From Massilia solisilvae (GTDB lineage Bacteria > Pseudomonadota > Gammaproteobacteria > Burkholderiales > Burkholderiaceae_D): a stretch of 64,000 nt of DNA. Location: the NCBI RefSeq assembly GCF_024753215.1, contig NZ_JANUGV010000003.1:62001-126000 (forward strand). Reading direction: 5' to 3'. Below the pieces are notes generated by a model. That model was not told the DNA's origin and made no database searches. It worked only from the letters and a program-made list of their open reading frames with translations. Positions 16,950 to 26,428 of the stretch are shown piece by piece. The position numbers and the translations under genes were made by a program. How positions within the stretch are numbered: position 1 is the first letter of the stretch; every line of letters starts with the position of its first letter.

Positions 16950-19900
16950 ATGAAAGACATGCCTCAAGATTTGCGTGCCCAGACACTGGCTCTGGTGAGC
17001 GCAAGCCAGGGCGCTGCCGGCGCCACCCAGGAGGTGCGCGCCCTCATCAGCGCCTGGATCGAATCGCTCGACGAAGAAGACCTGGCCGGCACCGCGCCGC
17101 AGAGCCTTGCGCCGGTGCTGTGGGACGGCTTCACCCAGGTCGCCCAGCGCCAGGGCAGCAGCTGCCAGATCGCGAAAATGCGCTATTCCGACGGGCGCGG
17201 AGGCATGGCGACCGCCTTGCTGATCCTGAATGACGACATGCCCTACCTGGTAGACTCGTTCGTGATGGCCCTGCGCCGCGAGCGCATCGCCGCCGCCGGC
17301 GTGATGAACGCCGTGCTGGCCGTGCGCCGCGACGCCAACGGCATGGTGCAGTCGGTTGGCGAAGCCGGGGCGCCGCTCGAGTCGTACGTGCTGTGCCTGC
17401 TGGCAGAGGACCTGTCTTTCGACGAACTGGACAAGCTGACCGCGCGCATCCGCATGGTGGCAAACGACGCGTCCATCGTGCATCGCGACGCCGTCGCCAT
17501 GGCCGACCGCATGACCGCGGTGGCCGCCGCCGCTGCCGCCAGCGGCACGCCCGCAGGCCAGGAAGTGGCCGCATTCCTGGAATGGGCCAAGAACGAAGGC
17601 TTCGAAGCGTTCGGCTACGCCTACTACGTGGCCAAGCCGGGCGCCAAGGAACTGGAGCGCGACATTCCCAGCCGCACCGGCGTGCTGCAGGATACGGCGC
17701 ATCCGGTGTACGGCACCTGCATCGCCAACATCCCGGGCGACGTCGAGACCCTGGCCAAATTCAGCGAGCCGCTGTCGATCGTGAAAGCCGATGCCGAGGG
17801 CACGCTGCACCGCGACCAGCCGCTCGACTTCATCGGTGTACGCAACGCCGACTCGCAAGGGAACATCCTGGGCCTGCACTGCTTCGTGGGCCTGTTCACC
17901 CGCGCCGCCACCTCTACCCCGCTGGCGCGCCTGCCGTTCGCGCGCGGCCGGGTGGCCAAGGTGCTGTCGATCGCCGGCGTGCGCCAGGAAGGCTTCCGCG
18001 CCGAGAAGTTCGTCGAGATCCTCGAATCGCTGCCGCGCACCGAGGCGCTGGAAGCCGATCCGGAATGGCTGGCGCAGGTGTGCAGCTCGGTGGTGTCGCT
18101 ATACAAGCAGCCGCGCGCCAAGGTGTTCGCGCGCCGCGACGTGTACGGCCGCCACCTGAACGTGCTGGTGTACCTGCCGCGCGAGCGCTTCTCCAGCGCC
18201 GTGGCAGCATCGCTGGCCGAAGCGCTCAAGGCCAGCTCGGGCGCGCGCGAAGTGCGCTCGCAGACCCTGGTGGCCGATGGCCCGCTGGCCCGCGTGTACC
18301 TGACCGCGCACGCGGCGCGCTATCCGCTGGACCTGGAAACCGACATCCAGAAGCCGCTGCTGTCCGTGCTGGACGGCTGGCACGACCGCTTCGCCACCCT
18401 GGTCAACACGCTGGACGACGCCGGCCCGCGCAACGCGCTCAAGAAGCTGGTGCCGACCCTGCCGGTGAACTACGTGACCGCGACCCCGCCGGAAGTGGCC
18501 TTCCGCGACCTGCAGGCCGTGCTCAAGAACGGCCAGCCGAACCACGTGACCGTGCGCGTCGAGACCGACGGCACCAACGCGTCGGTGCGCCTGTACACCG
18601 GCGACTCCGTTCCCTCGCTGTCGCGCATCCTGCCGGCGCTGCACAATGCCGGCGTGGCCATCGACCGCGAGCAGACCTTTGCCATCACCACCTCCGACGG
18701 CGCGCGCCACTACGTGACCAGCCTGGCCGCGGATATTGATTCTGCCGCCAACCTGGCCAAGCCGGGCATTGCGCCGGTGGCCGAGGAGCTGTTCACGGCG
18801 CTGTTCAACGACGAAGCCGAGGACGGCCGCCTGAACGGGCTGGCGATCCTGGGCGGCCTGTCGCTGCGCCAGGTGCAGCTGGTGCGCGCGTACATCAGCT
18901 ACTGGCGCCAGGCCGGCAGCAAGTTCACCGTGCGCTACATGGCCGAGACCCTGCGCTCGCGCCCGGATCTGGCCAAGGAACTGGTGGGCGGCGTGCTGCA
19001 GCGCTTTAACCCGGCGCTCTCCGAACAGGAGCGTGCCGCCGGCACCGACAAGCTGCAGGCCCTGAAGGCTGGCCTGGCATCGGTCAACCACGCCGACACC
19101 GAAGAGATCTTCGCCGCGCTGGTGGACCTGGCGCTGGCCACGGTGCGCACCAACTACTTCCAGGCCGAGGCAGCGGGCAGCGACAAGATCATCTTCAAGT
19201 TCGACACCAGCCACCTCGCGCTGGTGCCGGAACCGCGCCCGTTCCGCGAAATCTATGTGTTCTCGCGCCGCTTCGAAGGCGTGCACCTGCGCGGCGGCCC
19301 GGTGGCCCGCGGCGGCCTGCGCTGGTCGGACCGCATGGAAGACTACCGCACCGAGGTGCTGGGCCTGGTGAAGGCGCAGATGGTCAAGAACGCCGTCATC
19401 GTGCCGGCCGGCTCCAAGGGCGGTTTCATCTGCAAGATGATGCCGAAGGACGCGGCGCGTGAAGTGGTGGCGGCCGAAGGCGAGGCAGTGTACCGCCTGT
19501 TCATTGCGAGCCTGCTGGAGGTGACCGACAACCGCGTGCGCGGCGCCATCGTGCCGCCGAGCGACACGGTGCGCTACGACCAGGACGACCCGTACCTGGT
19601 GGTTGCCGCCGACAAGGGCACCGCAACGTTCTCGGACATCGCCAACAGCATCGCGGTCAAGCGCGGCTTCTGGCTGGGCGACGCGTTCGCATCCGGCGGC
19701 TCGAACGGCTACGACCATAAGAAGATGGGCATCACCGCCAAAGGCGCGTTCGAAGCGGTCAAGCGCCACTTTTACGAGATGGGCCACGACATGAACACCA
19801 CCCCGGTGACGGTGGTAGGCGTGGGCGACATGTCGGGCGACGTGTTCGGCAACGGCGTGCTCCTGTCGCGCAAGCTCAAGCTGCTGGCCGCGTTCGACCA

Positions 19901-21653
19901 CCGCCATATCTTCCTCGACCCGAACCCGGACTGCGAAGTCTCGTTCAAGGAGCGCCAGCGCATGTTCGCGCTGCCGCGCTCGTCGTGGGAAGACTACGAC
20001 AAGTCGCTGATCTCGGCCGGCGGCGGCGTGTTCCCGCGTAGCGCCCGCCATATCGAGCTCTCGCCGCAGGTGCGCGAGGCGCTGGATATCGAAGAGACCA
20101 CGCTCACGCCGGAAGAGCTGATGCACCGCATCCTGCTGGCGCCGGTGGACCTGTTCTACAACGGCGGCATCGGCACCTACATCAAGGCCTCGACCGAGAC
20201 CAACGCGCAGGTGAAGGACCGCGCCAACGACAACATCCGCGTCAGCGGCAATGAGCTGCGCTGCAAGGTGGTGGCCGAGGGCGGCAACCTGGGCGCGACC
20301 CAGGCCGGCCGTATCGAGTTCGCGCTGGCGGGCGGCCGCATCTTCACCGATGCGATCGACAACTCGGCCGGCGTGGACTGCTCGGACCACGAGGTCAACG
20401 TCAAGATCTGGCTCGACACCGAGGTGAACGCCGGCGAGCTGTCCGAAGCGGACCGCAACCACCTGTTGACCGCCATGACCGGCGACATCGAGGACCTGGT
20501 CCTGCGCGACAACAAGCTGCAGACCCACCTGCTGGTGCGCGAGGTACAGGCGCAATCGAACGCCTCGGTGGTCGATGGCTACGCTGCCCTCATCACCAGC
20601 CTGGAAAGCGAAGGCGCCGTATCGCGCGACCTGGAGCAGCTGCCGACCGACGCCGAACTGGCGCGCCGCAAGGCGCTGGGCCTGGGCCTCACCGCGCCGG
20701 AACTGGCGGTGGTGATCGCCAACGTGAAGAACCGCTTCAAGCGCATCCTGGCGACCCTGCCGCTGACCGAGTTGCCGTGGGCGCGCACCGTGCTGCGCCC
20801 GTACTTCCCGGCGCAGCTGGTGGCCAAGCGCGATCCGCTGGCGCACCCGCTGGCCAACGCGATCCTGGCGACCGTGCTGGCCAATGAATCGGTCAACCGC
20901 TGCGGCCCGCTGATGCTGCGCGACCTGGCCACCGAGCACCACGTGGACGAAGCCGAGGTGATCAAGGCATTCGGCCGCGCCTGGGCCGCGCTGCACCTGG
21001 AGCCGGTGTTCCACGCGCTCGACGCCGACGCGCTGAACGTGCCGCGCGACGTCTCGGTGATCGTGGACATGCGCACCCGCGCCATGCTGCGCGCCGTGAT
21101 CGAAGGCGTGCTGTCGCTGCCGGGCGGCGCCGACGGCATGCAGGAGCTGTCGAACCTGTTCGCGCAAGCGGACCAGGTGCGCCAGCTGATGCCCGCCAAG
21201 CTGGAGGCCGACGGCCACGCCGGCCTGCCGCAGGACTTCGTGCAGGCATGGAAGGCGGTCGATACCGTCGACTCGCTGTCGACCTTCCTGTTCGCGGCGG
21301 TGTCGGTGCAGCGAGCAGTGGGCATGTCGCTGCCGCAGTTCCTGCAAGTTGGCATGGCGCTGCGCCAGGCGGCCGGCATCGACAACCTGGAGCGCGGCCT
21401 GAAGCTGGCGGCGACCAGCAAGTCCCAGGAGCAGCTGCGCAACTACGCGATGCAGGCCCTGCGCCGCACCCAGCAACGCCTGCTGATGCAGGTGCTGGAG
21501 CGTGCCAAAGGCGGCGATGCGATGGCTGCCGTGCGCGCCGTGATGCAGGAGCGTGGCCTGGCCGGCTACACCCTGCCGACGGACCTGGAGCAGGCCATGC
21601 TCGACGTGTGGGCGCTGTCCGAGGGCACCAGCCCGGATCGCATCGCGGCCTGA
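16950..21653 (+). CDS. gdhB: NAD-specific glutamate dehydrogenase, large (180 kDa) type
   Basis: 1567 residues, the size of the large bacterial NAD-GDH family. Oxidatively deaminates glutamate to 2-oxoglutarate. The long N-terminal half is regulatory. The catalytic part (about residues 750-1200) shows VHLRGGPVARGGLRWSDRMEDYRTEVLGLVKAQMVKNAVIVP-type sequence, GSKGGF, GVGDMSGDVFGNGVLLS and VVAEGGNLGATQAGR. The start ATG at MKDMPQDLRAQ has GGAG upstream; the longer open frame from 16848 does not. It sits between astB and astE, so it takes the glutamate produced by the AST pathway into the TCA cycle. In Pseudomonas gdhB is likewise ArgR-controlled. Confidence 0.93.
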   Translation: MKDMPQDLRAQTLALVSASQGAAGATQEVRALISAWIESLDEEDLAGTAPQSLAPVLWDGFTQVAQRQGSSCQIAKMRYSDGRGGMATALLILNDDMPYLVDSFVMALRRERIAAAGVMNAVLAVRRDANGMVQSVGEAGAPLESYVLCLLAEDLSFDELDKLTARIRMVANDASIVHRDAVAMADRMTAVAAAAAASGTPAGQEVAAFLEWAKNEGFEAFGYAYYVAKPGAKELERDIPSRTGVLQDTAHPVYGTCIANIPGDVETLAKFSEPLSIVKADAEGTLHRDQPLDFIGVRNADSQGNILGLHCFVGLFTRAATSTPLARLPFARGRVAKVLSIAGVRQEGFRAEKFVEILESLPRTEALEADPEWLAQVCSSVVSLYKQPRAKVFARRDVYGRHLNVLVYLPRERFSSAVAASLAEALKASSGAREVRSQTLVADGPLARVYLTAHAARYPLDLETDIQKPLLSVLDGWHDRFATLVNTLDDAGPRNALKKLVPTLPVNYVTATPPEVAFRDLQAVLKNGQPNHVTVRVETDGTNASVRLYTGDSVPSLSRILPALHNAGVAIDREQTFAITTSDGARHYVTSLAADIDSAANLAKPGIAPVAEELFTALFNDEAEDGRLNGLAILGGLSLRQVQLVRAYISYWRQAGSKFTVRYMAETLRSRPDLAKELVGGVLQRFNPALSEQERAAGTDKLQALKAGLASVNHADTEEIFAALVDLALATVRTNYFQAEAAGSDKIIFKFDTSHLALVPEPRPFREIYVFSRRFEGVHLRGGPVARGGLRWSDRMEDYRTEVLGLVKAQMVKNAVIVPAGSKGGFICKMMPKDAAREVVAAEGEAVYRLFIASLLEVTDNRVRGAIVPPSDTVRYDQDDPYLVVAADKGTATFSDIANSIAVKRGFWLGDAFASGGSNGYDHKKMGITAKGAFEAVKRHFYEMGHDMNTTPVTVVGVGDMSGDVFGNGVLLSRKLKLLAAFDHRHIFLDPNPDCEVSFKERQRMFALPRSSWEDYDKSLISAGGGVFPRSARHIELSPQVREALDIEETTLTPEELMHRILLAPVDLFYNGGIGTYIKASTETNAQVKDRANDNIRVSGNELRCKVVAEGGNLGATQAGRIEFALAGGRIFTDAIDNSAGVDCSDHEVNVKIWLDTEVNAGELSEADRNHLLTAMTGDIEDLVLRDNKLQTHLLVREVQAQSNASVVDGYAALITSLESEGAVSRDLEQLPTDAELARRKALGLGLTAPELAVVIANVKNRFKRILATLPLTELPWARTVLRPYFPAQLVAKRDPLAHPLANAILATVLANESVNRCGPLMLRDLATEHHVDEAEVIKAFGRAWAALHLEPVFHALDADALNVPRDVSVIVDMRTRAMLRAVIEGVLSLPGGADGMQELSNLFAQADQVRQLMPAKLEADGHAGLPQDFVQAWKAVDTVDSLSTFLFAAVSVQRAVGMSLPQFLQVGMALRQAAGIDNLERGLKLAATSKSQEQLRNYAMQALRRTQQRLLMQVLERAKGGDAMAAVRAVMQERGLAGYTLPTDLEQAMLDVWALSEGTSPDRIAA

Positions 21654-22651
21654 TGCTGAGCTCCCAGCCAAGCAACGCGCTGCCGGAAGCAGTGCGCGCA
21701 CTGGCCGAAGCGGATTTCGGCACAGTCGCGCAGCGCTTTCGCGACGCCGGCTTTGCGGTCGCGCTGCCCGCCAAGGGCATCATGACCGTCAAGCCGGCGG
21801 ATGGCCAGACCCGTCCCGCCGTGCTGCTGTCGGTGGGCGTGCACGGTGACGAGACCGGGCCGATCGAAATGGTCGCGCACGCGGTCGAGGCGCTGTCGCG
21901 CGCGCCGCAGCAGCTGGCGGTGGACCTGATGCTGTGTGTCGGGAACATCGACGCGATTCGGGCGGGCAAACGTTTCATCGACGCCGACCTCAATCGCATG
22001 TTCCGGGCGCAGCGCGGCGCGCTGGCCGGCACCGCCGAGGCGGCGCGGGCGGACGCGATGATCGCGGCCACTGCCGCGTTCTTCGACGGGGCAGGGCCGG
22101 TGCGCTGGCATCTGGACCTGCACACGGCGATCCGCGCCTCGCACTACCCGACGTTCGCGGTGGTGCCCGAGCTGATTGAACAGGACCGCAAGCAGGCGCT
22201 GGTCGGCTGGCTCGGCGCAGCGGCTATCGGCGCGGTGATCATGAACCCGAAGTCCTCCGGCACCTACAGCTACCACTGCGCGGAGCATCACGGCGCGGCC
22301 GCCAGCACGGTGGAACTGGGCCGCATCGGCACGCTGGGGCAGAACGACCTGTCGCAGTTTGCCGACGTTGCGGCGGCGCTGGATCGGCTGCTGCGCGGCG
22401 AGCCGCAGCGGCAGGCCGGGCAGCCGCACGTGTTCAAGCAGGTGCAGGAAATCATCAAGCATTCCGACGCTTTCCGCATGAGCGTTGGGCGCGACACGCA
22501 GAACTTCACGGCGCTCAAGCGTGGCGAGGTCATCGCCACCGACGGCGATACTGTTTATACCGTTCAGCACGACGAGGAGCTGGTCGTGTTTCCCAATCCG
22601 GACGTCCGGGTCGGCCTGCGGGCTGGCTTGATGGTCGTTCGCGTCGCCTGA
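21653..22651 (+). CDS. astE: Succinylglutamate desuccinylase
   Basis: 332-residue zinc hydrolase (M14-like AstE/AspA family) that splits succinylglutamate into succinate and glutamate, the last step of the AST pathway. Zinc ligands His64 and Glu67 in GVHGDETGP, and His157 in LDLHTAIR; a substrate-binding DLNRMF also present. The ATG overlaps the gdhB TGA (TGATG), so translation is coupled to the dehydrogenase that uses its product. Confidence 0.92.
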   Translation: MLSSQPSNALPEAVRALAEADFGTVAQRFRDAGFAVALPAKGIMTVKPADGQTRPAVLLSVGVHGDETGPIEMVAHAVEALSRAPQQLAVDLMLCVGNIDAIRAGKRFIDADLNRMFRAQRGALAGTAEAARADAMIAATAAFFDGAGPVRWHLDLHTAIRASHYPTFAVVPELIEQDRKQALVGWLGAAAIGAVIMNPKSSGTYSYHCAEHHGAAASTVELGRIGTLGQNDLSQFADVAAALDRLLRGEPQRQAGQPHVFKQVQEIIKHSDAFRMSVGRDTQNFTALKRGEVIATDGDTVYTVQHDEELVVFPNPDVRVGLRAGLMVVRVA

Positions 22652-22715
22652 ATCACCCGCAGCACACTTCTCCCGTGCGCGCTAGACTAGCTGTTTCGAA
22701 AACACGGGAGTCTTC

Positions 22716-23834
22716 ATGAGCAAGCTTTTCACGCCCATCGCACTCGGCCCGCTGCAACTGGAAAACCGCATCGCGATCGCGCCGATGTGCCAGTACTCGG
22801 CCGACGGCAACGGCATGGCCACCGACTGGCACACCATTCATCTCGGCCACCTGGCGCTGTCGGGTGCGGGGCTGCTGATCATCGAGGCGACCGCCGTCAC
22901 GCAGGAAGGCCGTATCTCGCCGGATGACCTGGGCCTGTGGTCGGACGCGCATGCTGAGGCGCTCAAGCCTGCCATCGAATCGATGCGCCGCTATTCGCCG
23001 ATCAAGATCGCCATCCAGCTTGGCCATGCCGGGCGCAAGGCGTCGAGCGAAGTGCCGTGGCAGGGCGGCGCGAACCTGCCGGTGGACAATCCGCGCGGCT
23101 GGCAGACCGTCGCGCCGTCCGCGCTCCCGCATGCCGAAGGCGAAACCGTGCCGGTGGCGCTGGACAAGGAGGGGCTGGCGCGCATCAAGGAAGGCTTTGC
23201 CGCTTGCGCCCGCCGCGCGCATGCGCTGGGTCTGGACGCCATCGAGTTGCACGGCGCCCACGGCTACCTGCTGCACCAGTTCATGTCGCCGCTGTCGAAC
23301 CGGCGCACCGACGAATACGGCGGATCGCTGGAAAACCGCATCCGCTTTCCGCTGGAAGTGTTCAAGGCCGTGCGCGACGCCGTGCCGGCGCCGATGGTGG
23401 TCGGCATGCGCATTTCGGCCACCGACTGGGTCGAGGGCGGCTGGGACCTGGAGCAGAGCCTCGTGCTGACCAGGGAGCTGGAAAAACTGGGCTGCCAGTT
23501 CATCCACGTGTCCAGCGGCGGCTTGTCGCCACAGCAGAAGATTCCGCTCGGCCCGGGCTACCAGATCGACTTCGCCGCCCGCATCAAGGCCGAGACCAGC
23601 ATGCCGACCATCGGGGTGGGCCTGATCACCGAGCCGCTGCAGGCCGAGACGATCATCCAGTCGGGCCAGGCGGACATGGTGGCGCTGGCGCGCGCGATCC
23701 TGTACGACCCGCGCTGGCCGTGGCACGCCGCCGCCGAGTTGGGCGCGCAGGTGTCGGCGCCGCCGCAGTACTGGCGTTCGCAGCCGCACCAGCTCAAGAA
23801 CTTGTTCGGGCCGACCAAACTGGGGCAGCGCTGA
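22716..23834 (+). CDS. NADH:flavin oxidoreductase, old yellow enzyme of the YqjM/XenA type
   Basis: 372-residue FMN-dependent ene-reductase. Seen: the thermophilic-like OYE N-terminus FTPIALGPLQLENRIAIAPMCQYSA (Cys at the position that tunes FMN in YqjM), IQLGHAGRKAS with the substrate-binding His pair region, ELHGAHGYLLHQFMSPLSNRRTDEYGGSLENR, and the FMN phosphate loop near ARAILYDPRWPWHAA. Such enzymes reduce activated C=C bonds or nitro compounds with NAD(P)H. It stands alone after astE; the natural substrate is not evident. Confidence 0.88.
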   Translation: MSKLFTPIALGPLQLENRIAIAPMCQYSADGNGMATDWHTIHLGHLALSGAGLLIIEATAVTQEGRISPDDLGLWSDAHAEALKPAIESMRRYSPIKIAIQLGHAGRKASSEVPWQGGANLPVDNPRGWQTVAPSALPHAEGETVPVALDKEGLARIKEGFAACARRAHALGLDAIELHGAHGYLLHQFMSPLSNRRTDEYGGSLENRIRFPLEVFKAVRDAVPAPMVVGMRISATDWVEGGWDLEQSLVLTRELEKLGCQFIHVSSGGLSPQQKIPLGPGYQIDFAARIKAETSMPTIGVGLITEPLQAETIIQSGQADMVALARAILYDPRWPWHAAAELGAQVSAPPQYWRSQPHQLKNLFGPTKLGQR

Positions 23835-23878
23835 CCGGTACGGTGGTCACGCGTCCAGCAAGCGCTTGCGTTGATTGA

Positions 23879-23909
23879 ACGCGTGGGCAGCCGAGCTGCC
23901 CACCCTACG
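23879..23909. repeat. Family 2 palindromic repeat, short copy
   Basis: GCGTGGGCAG-CCGAG-CTGCCCACCC with flanking ACGC and TACG. The same inverted repeat recurs at 30611-30676 and 56036-56168. It lies 45 bases after the old yellow enzyme gene and could act as its hairpin terminator or mRNA stabiliser. Confidence 0.75.
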
Positions 23910-24061
23910 AAGGCCAGACCGCCACTGGTCCGCGCTTTCGACGCTTCAGCACGCAAATCCTGCAGCTCGTCGCAACGGCGATGCGGGGTGACGGGGGGCT
24001 GGTTAAAGTGACAGCATGGTCCTTGAGGCCAGCTGACACAAATAACGAAAAAGGCCCCCTC

Positions 24062-24922
24062 ATGCGCAAACTGATTTCCATCGCCTGCCTCGCTGTCCTG
24101 GGCGGGTGCGCCATCATCGTCAGTCCCAACGATGGCGACGTTCACGTCCGTACTGCCTTCAGCAGCGACCCCGCTGTCGAAGGCAACGGCATTTCTGCGC
24201 GCGACGAGCGCGTGATAGGCAGCTTCCAGCACCTGCGCGTGAACGGCGCGATGGTGGTCGACGTGCGCGTCGGTCCCGCGCCTTCGCTGGTGGTGGAGGC
24301 CGATTCGAACCTGCTGCCGCTGATCCATACCGACAGCAGCGGCGACACCCTGAACATCTACGCCGACCGCATCCGCAGCCGTAATCCGGTCCACATCACC
24401 TACACGGTGCCGCGCCTGACCGAACTGCATTCGAACGGATCGGGCCGCGTTACAGTGCTGGGCCTGAACGGCGCGCCCCTGGGCGTGCAACTGAACGGCT
24501 CGGGCGCGGTGGAGCTGGCCGGCGACGTGGACCAGTTCGATGCGCGCCTGAACGGGTCGGGCCGGCTGGATGCAAGCCGCCTGCGCTCGGCCGGCGCGGA
24601 ACTGAAGGTGAATGGATCGGGTAGCCTGATCGCCGGGGAACTGCGTGGCGACCACGCGACCATCGGCATCCACGGCTCGGGCCAGGTGCAGGCGCGCGGC
24701 ATGGTGCGCGTGCTGAACGTGCGCACTACCGGATCGGGTAACGCGGAACTGGAAGGCTTGACGAGCGATCGCGCCGACCTGGCCACGAGCGGCTCGGGCG
24801 GCATCTACGCCAATGTGCGCCAGACACTGCTGGCGCAAACCACCGGCTCGGGCCCGATCCGCGTGCGCGGCAATCCGGCAGAGCGCAATATCAGCGGCAA
24901 GTCGGTGCGGCTGGTCGACTGA
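24062..24922 (+). CDS. GIN-domain (DUF2807) lipoprotein
   Basis: 286 residues. A lipoprotein signal peptide ends in LGGC (Cys16). The body is a repetitive right-handed beta-helix: NGSG or TGSG/HGSG/SGSG motifs recur seven or more times from about residue 120 to 275, as in putative auto-transporter adhesin head GIN domains. The start MRKLISIACLAVLGGC has AAAAAGG upstream; the longer open frame is not used. Predicted location is the outer membrane or periplasm; function unknown, possibly envelope-associated binding. Confidence 0.8.
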   Translation: MRKLISIACLAVLGGCAIIVSPNDGDVHVRTAFSSDPAVEGNGISARDERVIGSFQHLRVNGAMVVDVRVGPAPSLVVEADSNLLPLIHTDSSGDTLNIYADRIRSRNPVHITYTVPRLTELHSNGSGRVTVLGLNGAPLGVQLNGSGAVELAGDVDQFDARLNGSGRLDASRLRSAGAELKVNGSGSLIAGELRGDHATIGIHGSGQVQARGMVRVLNVRTTGSGNAELEGLTSDRADLATSGSGGIYANVRQTLLAQTTGSGPIRVRGNPAERNISGKSVRLVD

Positions 24923-24975
24923 GCGGTCAGTCGGCGCACGCCGGGATAATGGTCGCAGTTGCGACTTCGGGAAGT

Positions 24976-25008
24976 CAGCATGGGTCCCGGCGTCCGCCGG
25001 GACGACCG
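24976..25008. repeat. Family 1 repeat, single diverged arm
   Basis: CAGCATGGGTCCCGGCGTCC followed by GCCGGGACGAC: a right arm only, with its own small inverted repeat GTCCCGGCG / CGCCGGGAC. It lies at the convergent junction between the GIN lipoprotein and hmp and may serve as a two-way terminator. Confidence 0.65.
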
Positions 25009-25010
25009 TC

Positions 25011-26204
25011 TCAGAGCAGGTTGTCGAGCAGGTCCGGTCCGAACACTTCGCGGTGCAGGCGTTCAGCCGGGGCGCCGGCGGCCAGCAGCGCGTTCCACTG
25101 CTCCTGCATGAAGGGCAGCGGGCCGCACATGTACACGTTGGTCTCCGACAGCGGCCAGCCGGGCAGCCGGGCCAGGTCCATCCGTCCCGGCAGCGCGCCC
25201 GCGTCGCCGTCCACCTCTTCATAGAACGTCACCACGTGCAGGTAGGGCATGCGCGCCTTGGCCGCCGCGATGTCGGCCTGGTGCGCGTGGTGCGCCGCAT
25301 CGACGGCTGCGTGCGCAAAGATCACGCGGCGCTCGGGGTTGGCTTGCGCGATGCGGTTGAGCGCCGCGATCATCGGCGTGATGCCCACGCCGGCCGACAG
25401 CAGCACCACCGGGTCGATCGACTCGGTGTCCGGGGTGAATTCGCCAAACGGGTGCGTCACCTGCAGTACGCTGCCCGGCTTGACGTTCGCGTGGATCCAG
25501 TTCGACACCGTGCCGGCCGGCATGCCGCCGGCGCCGTCCTCGCGCTTGACCGAAATGCGCAGGCTGTCCTGGCCCGGTGCGTCCGACAGGCTGTACTGGC
25601 GCAGCTGGCGGCGCCCGTCGCCGAAGTCTACGGCCACGCTCACGTACTGGCCGGCGGCGAACGGCGGCAGCGGTGCGCCATCTTCCGGCACCAGGCGGAT
25701 CGACAGCACGGTCTCGCTCTCGCGGGTGACGCCGGTGACGCGCATGGCGCGGGTTTCGCCGGCCGCGACGCCCGCTTCGTCGTACATCGCGCGCTCGGCG
25801 TCCACCAGCAGCGTGGCCAGCGACCCGTAGGCCTCGGCCCAGGCGGCGATCAGTTCGGGCGTGGCCGCTTCGCCCAGCACTTCCTTGATCGCGCCCAGCA
25901 GGTGGTGGCCGACGATCGGGTAGTGTTCGGCCTTGATGCCGACCGAGGCGTGCTTGTGCACGATGCGCCTGACCACCGGCCCCAGGGCGGCGGCATTGTC
26001 GATGTTGGCCGCGTAGGCAAATACGGCCGAGGCGAGCGATTGCTGCTGCTTGCCGGCAGCCTGGTTGCCCATATTGAACAGGTTGGTCAGTTCAGGATGG
26101 GCGGCAAACATGTTGCGGTAAAAGGTGGTCGTGATGGCCAGGCCGTGCTCTCGCAGGACCGGCACGCTGGCGTCGATGTACGGACGCGATGCGGCGGAGA
26201 TCAT
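25011..26204 (-). CDS. hmp: Flavohaemoglobin, nitric oxide dioxygenase
   Basis: 397 residues, the length of E. coli Hmp. Oxidises NO to nitrate with O2 and NAD(P)H. Globin domain 1-140 with Tyr29, Gln53 and proximal His85 (IVHKHASVGI); FAD domain with RQYSLSDAP; NAD domain with LLSAGVGITPM and YMCGPLPFM. The start at MISAASRPYI follows GAAGGAATTCGA; an upstream in-frame ATG at 26231 lacks a ribosome-binding site. A short palindrome lies 21 bases before the start and may be the operator. It fits the nitrogen-oxide theme of the nos cluster 5 kb away. Confidence 0.93.
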   Translation of the reverse strand: MISAASRPYIDASVPVLREHGLAITTTFYRNMFAAHPELTNLFNMGNQAAGKQQQSLASAVFAYAANIDNAAALGPVVRRIVHKHASVGIKAEHYPIVGHHLLGAIKEVLGEAATPELIAAWAEAYGSLATLLVDAERAMYDEAGVAAGETRAMRVTGVTRESETVLSIRLVPEDGAPLPPFAAGQYVSVAVDFGDGRRQLRQYSLSDAPGQDSLRISVKREDGAGGMPAGTVSNWIHANVKPGSVLQVTHPFGEFTPDTESIDPVVLLSAGVGITPMIAALNRIAQANPERRVIFAHAAVDAAHHAHQADIAAAKARMPYLHVVTFYEEVDGDAGALPGRMDLARLPGWPLSETNVYMCGPLPFMQEQWNALLAAGAPAERLHREVFGPDLLDNLL

Positions 26205-26224
26205 TCGAATTCCTTCGATACGTT

Positions 26225-26239
26225 CATGCAATATGCATG
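26225..26239 (-). promoter_or_regulatory. Palindrome upstream of hmp
   Basis: CATGCA-ATA-TGCATG, perfect six-base arms with a three-base spacer. Known NsrR operators contain ATGCAT-like half-sites, but their spacing differs and the central AAAT is missing here, so NsrR is only a suggestion. Confidence 0.35.
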
Positions 26240-26428
26240 TTTATGGACTGAAAAAATGCCCGCTGGTCATGGGCGAGCAGGGCAGGGGCAGGATTGTATC
26301 GCAAAAGATGCAGAACTTATGAATGTTTAAGGAAAGTTTTTTCTTTCGCATGCGCATTACCCCTATAATCCGGGCTTTGGGCCGCGGAGATCCCGTTGCC
26401 TGCGACCAGCGCGACAAAAGGACACGCC

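Noticed and set aside
18099..21701. 1200-codon open frame on the minus strand
   Set aside because: It is the antisense of gdhB. Long antisense frames are common in GC-rich DNA with strong third-position bias; the translation has no recognisable domain and is rich in His, Arg and Gln.
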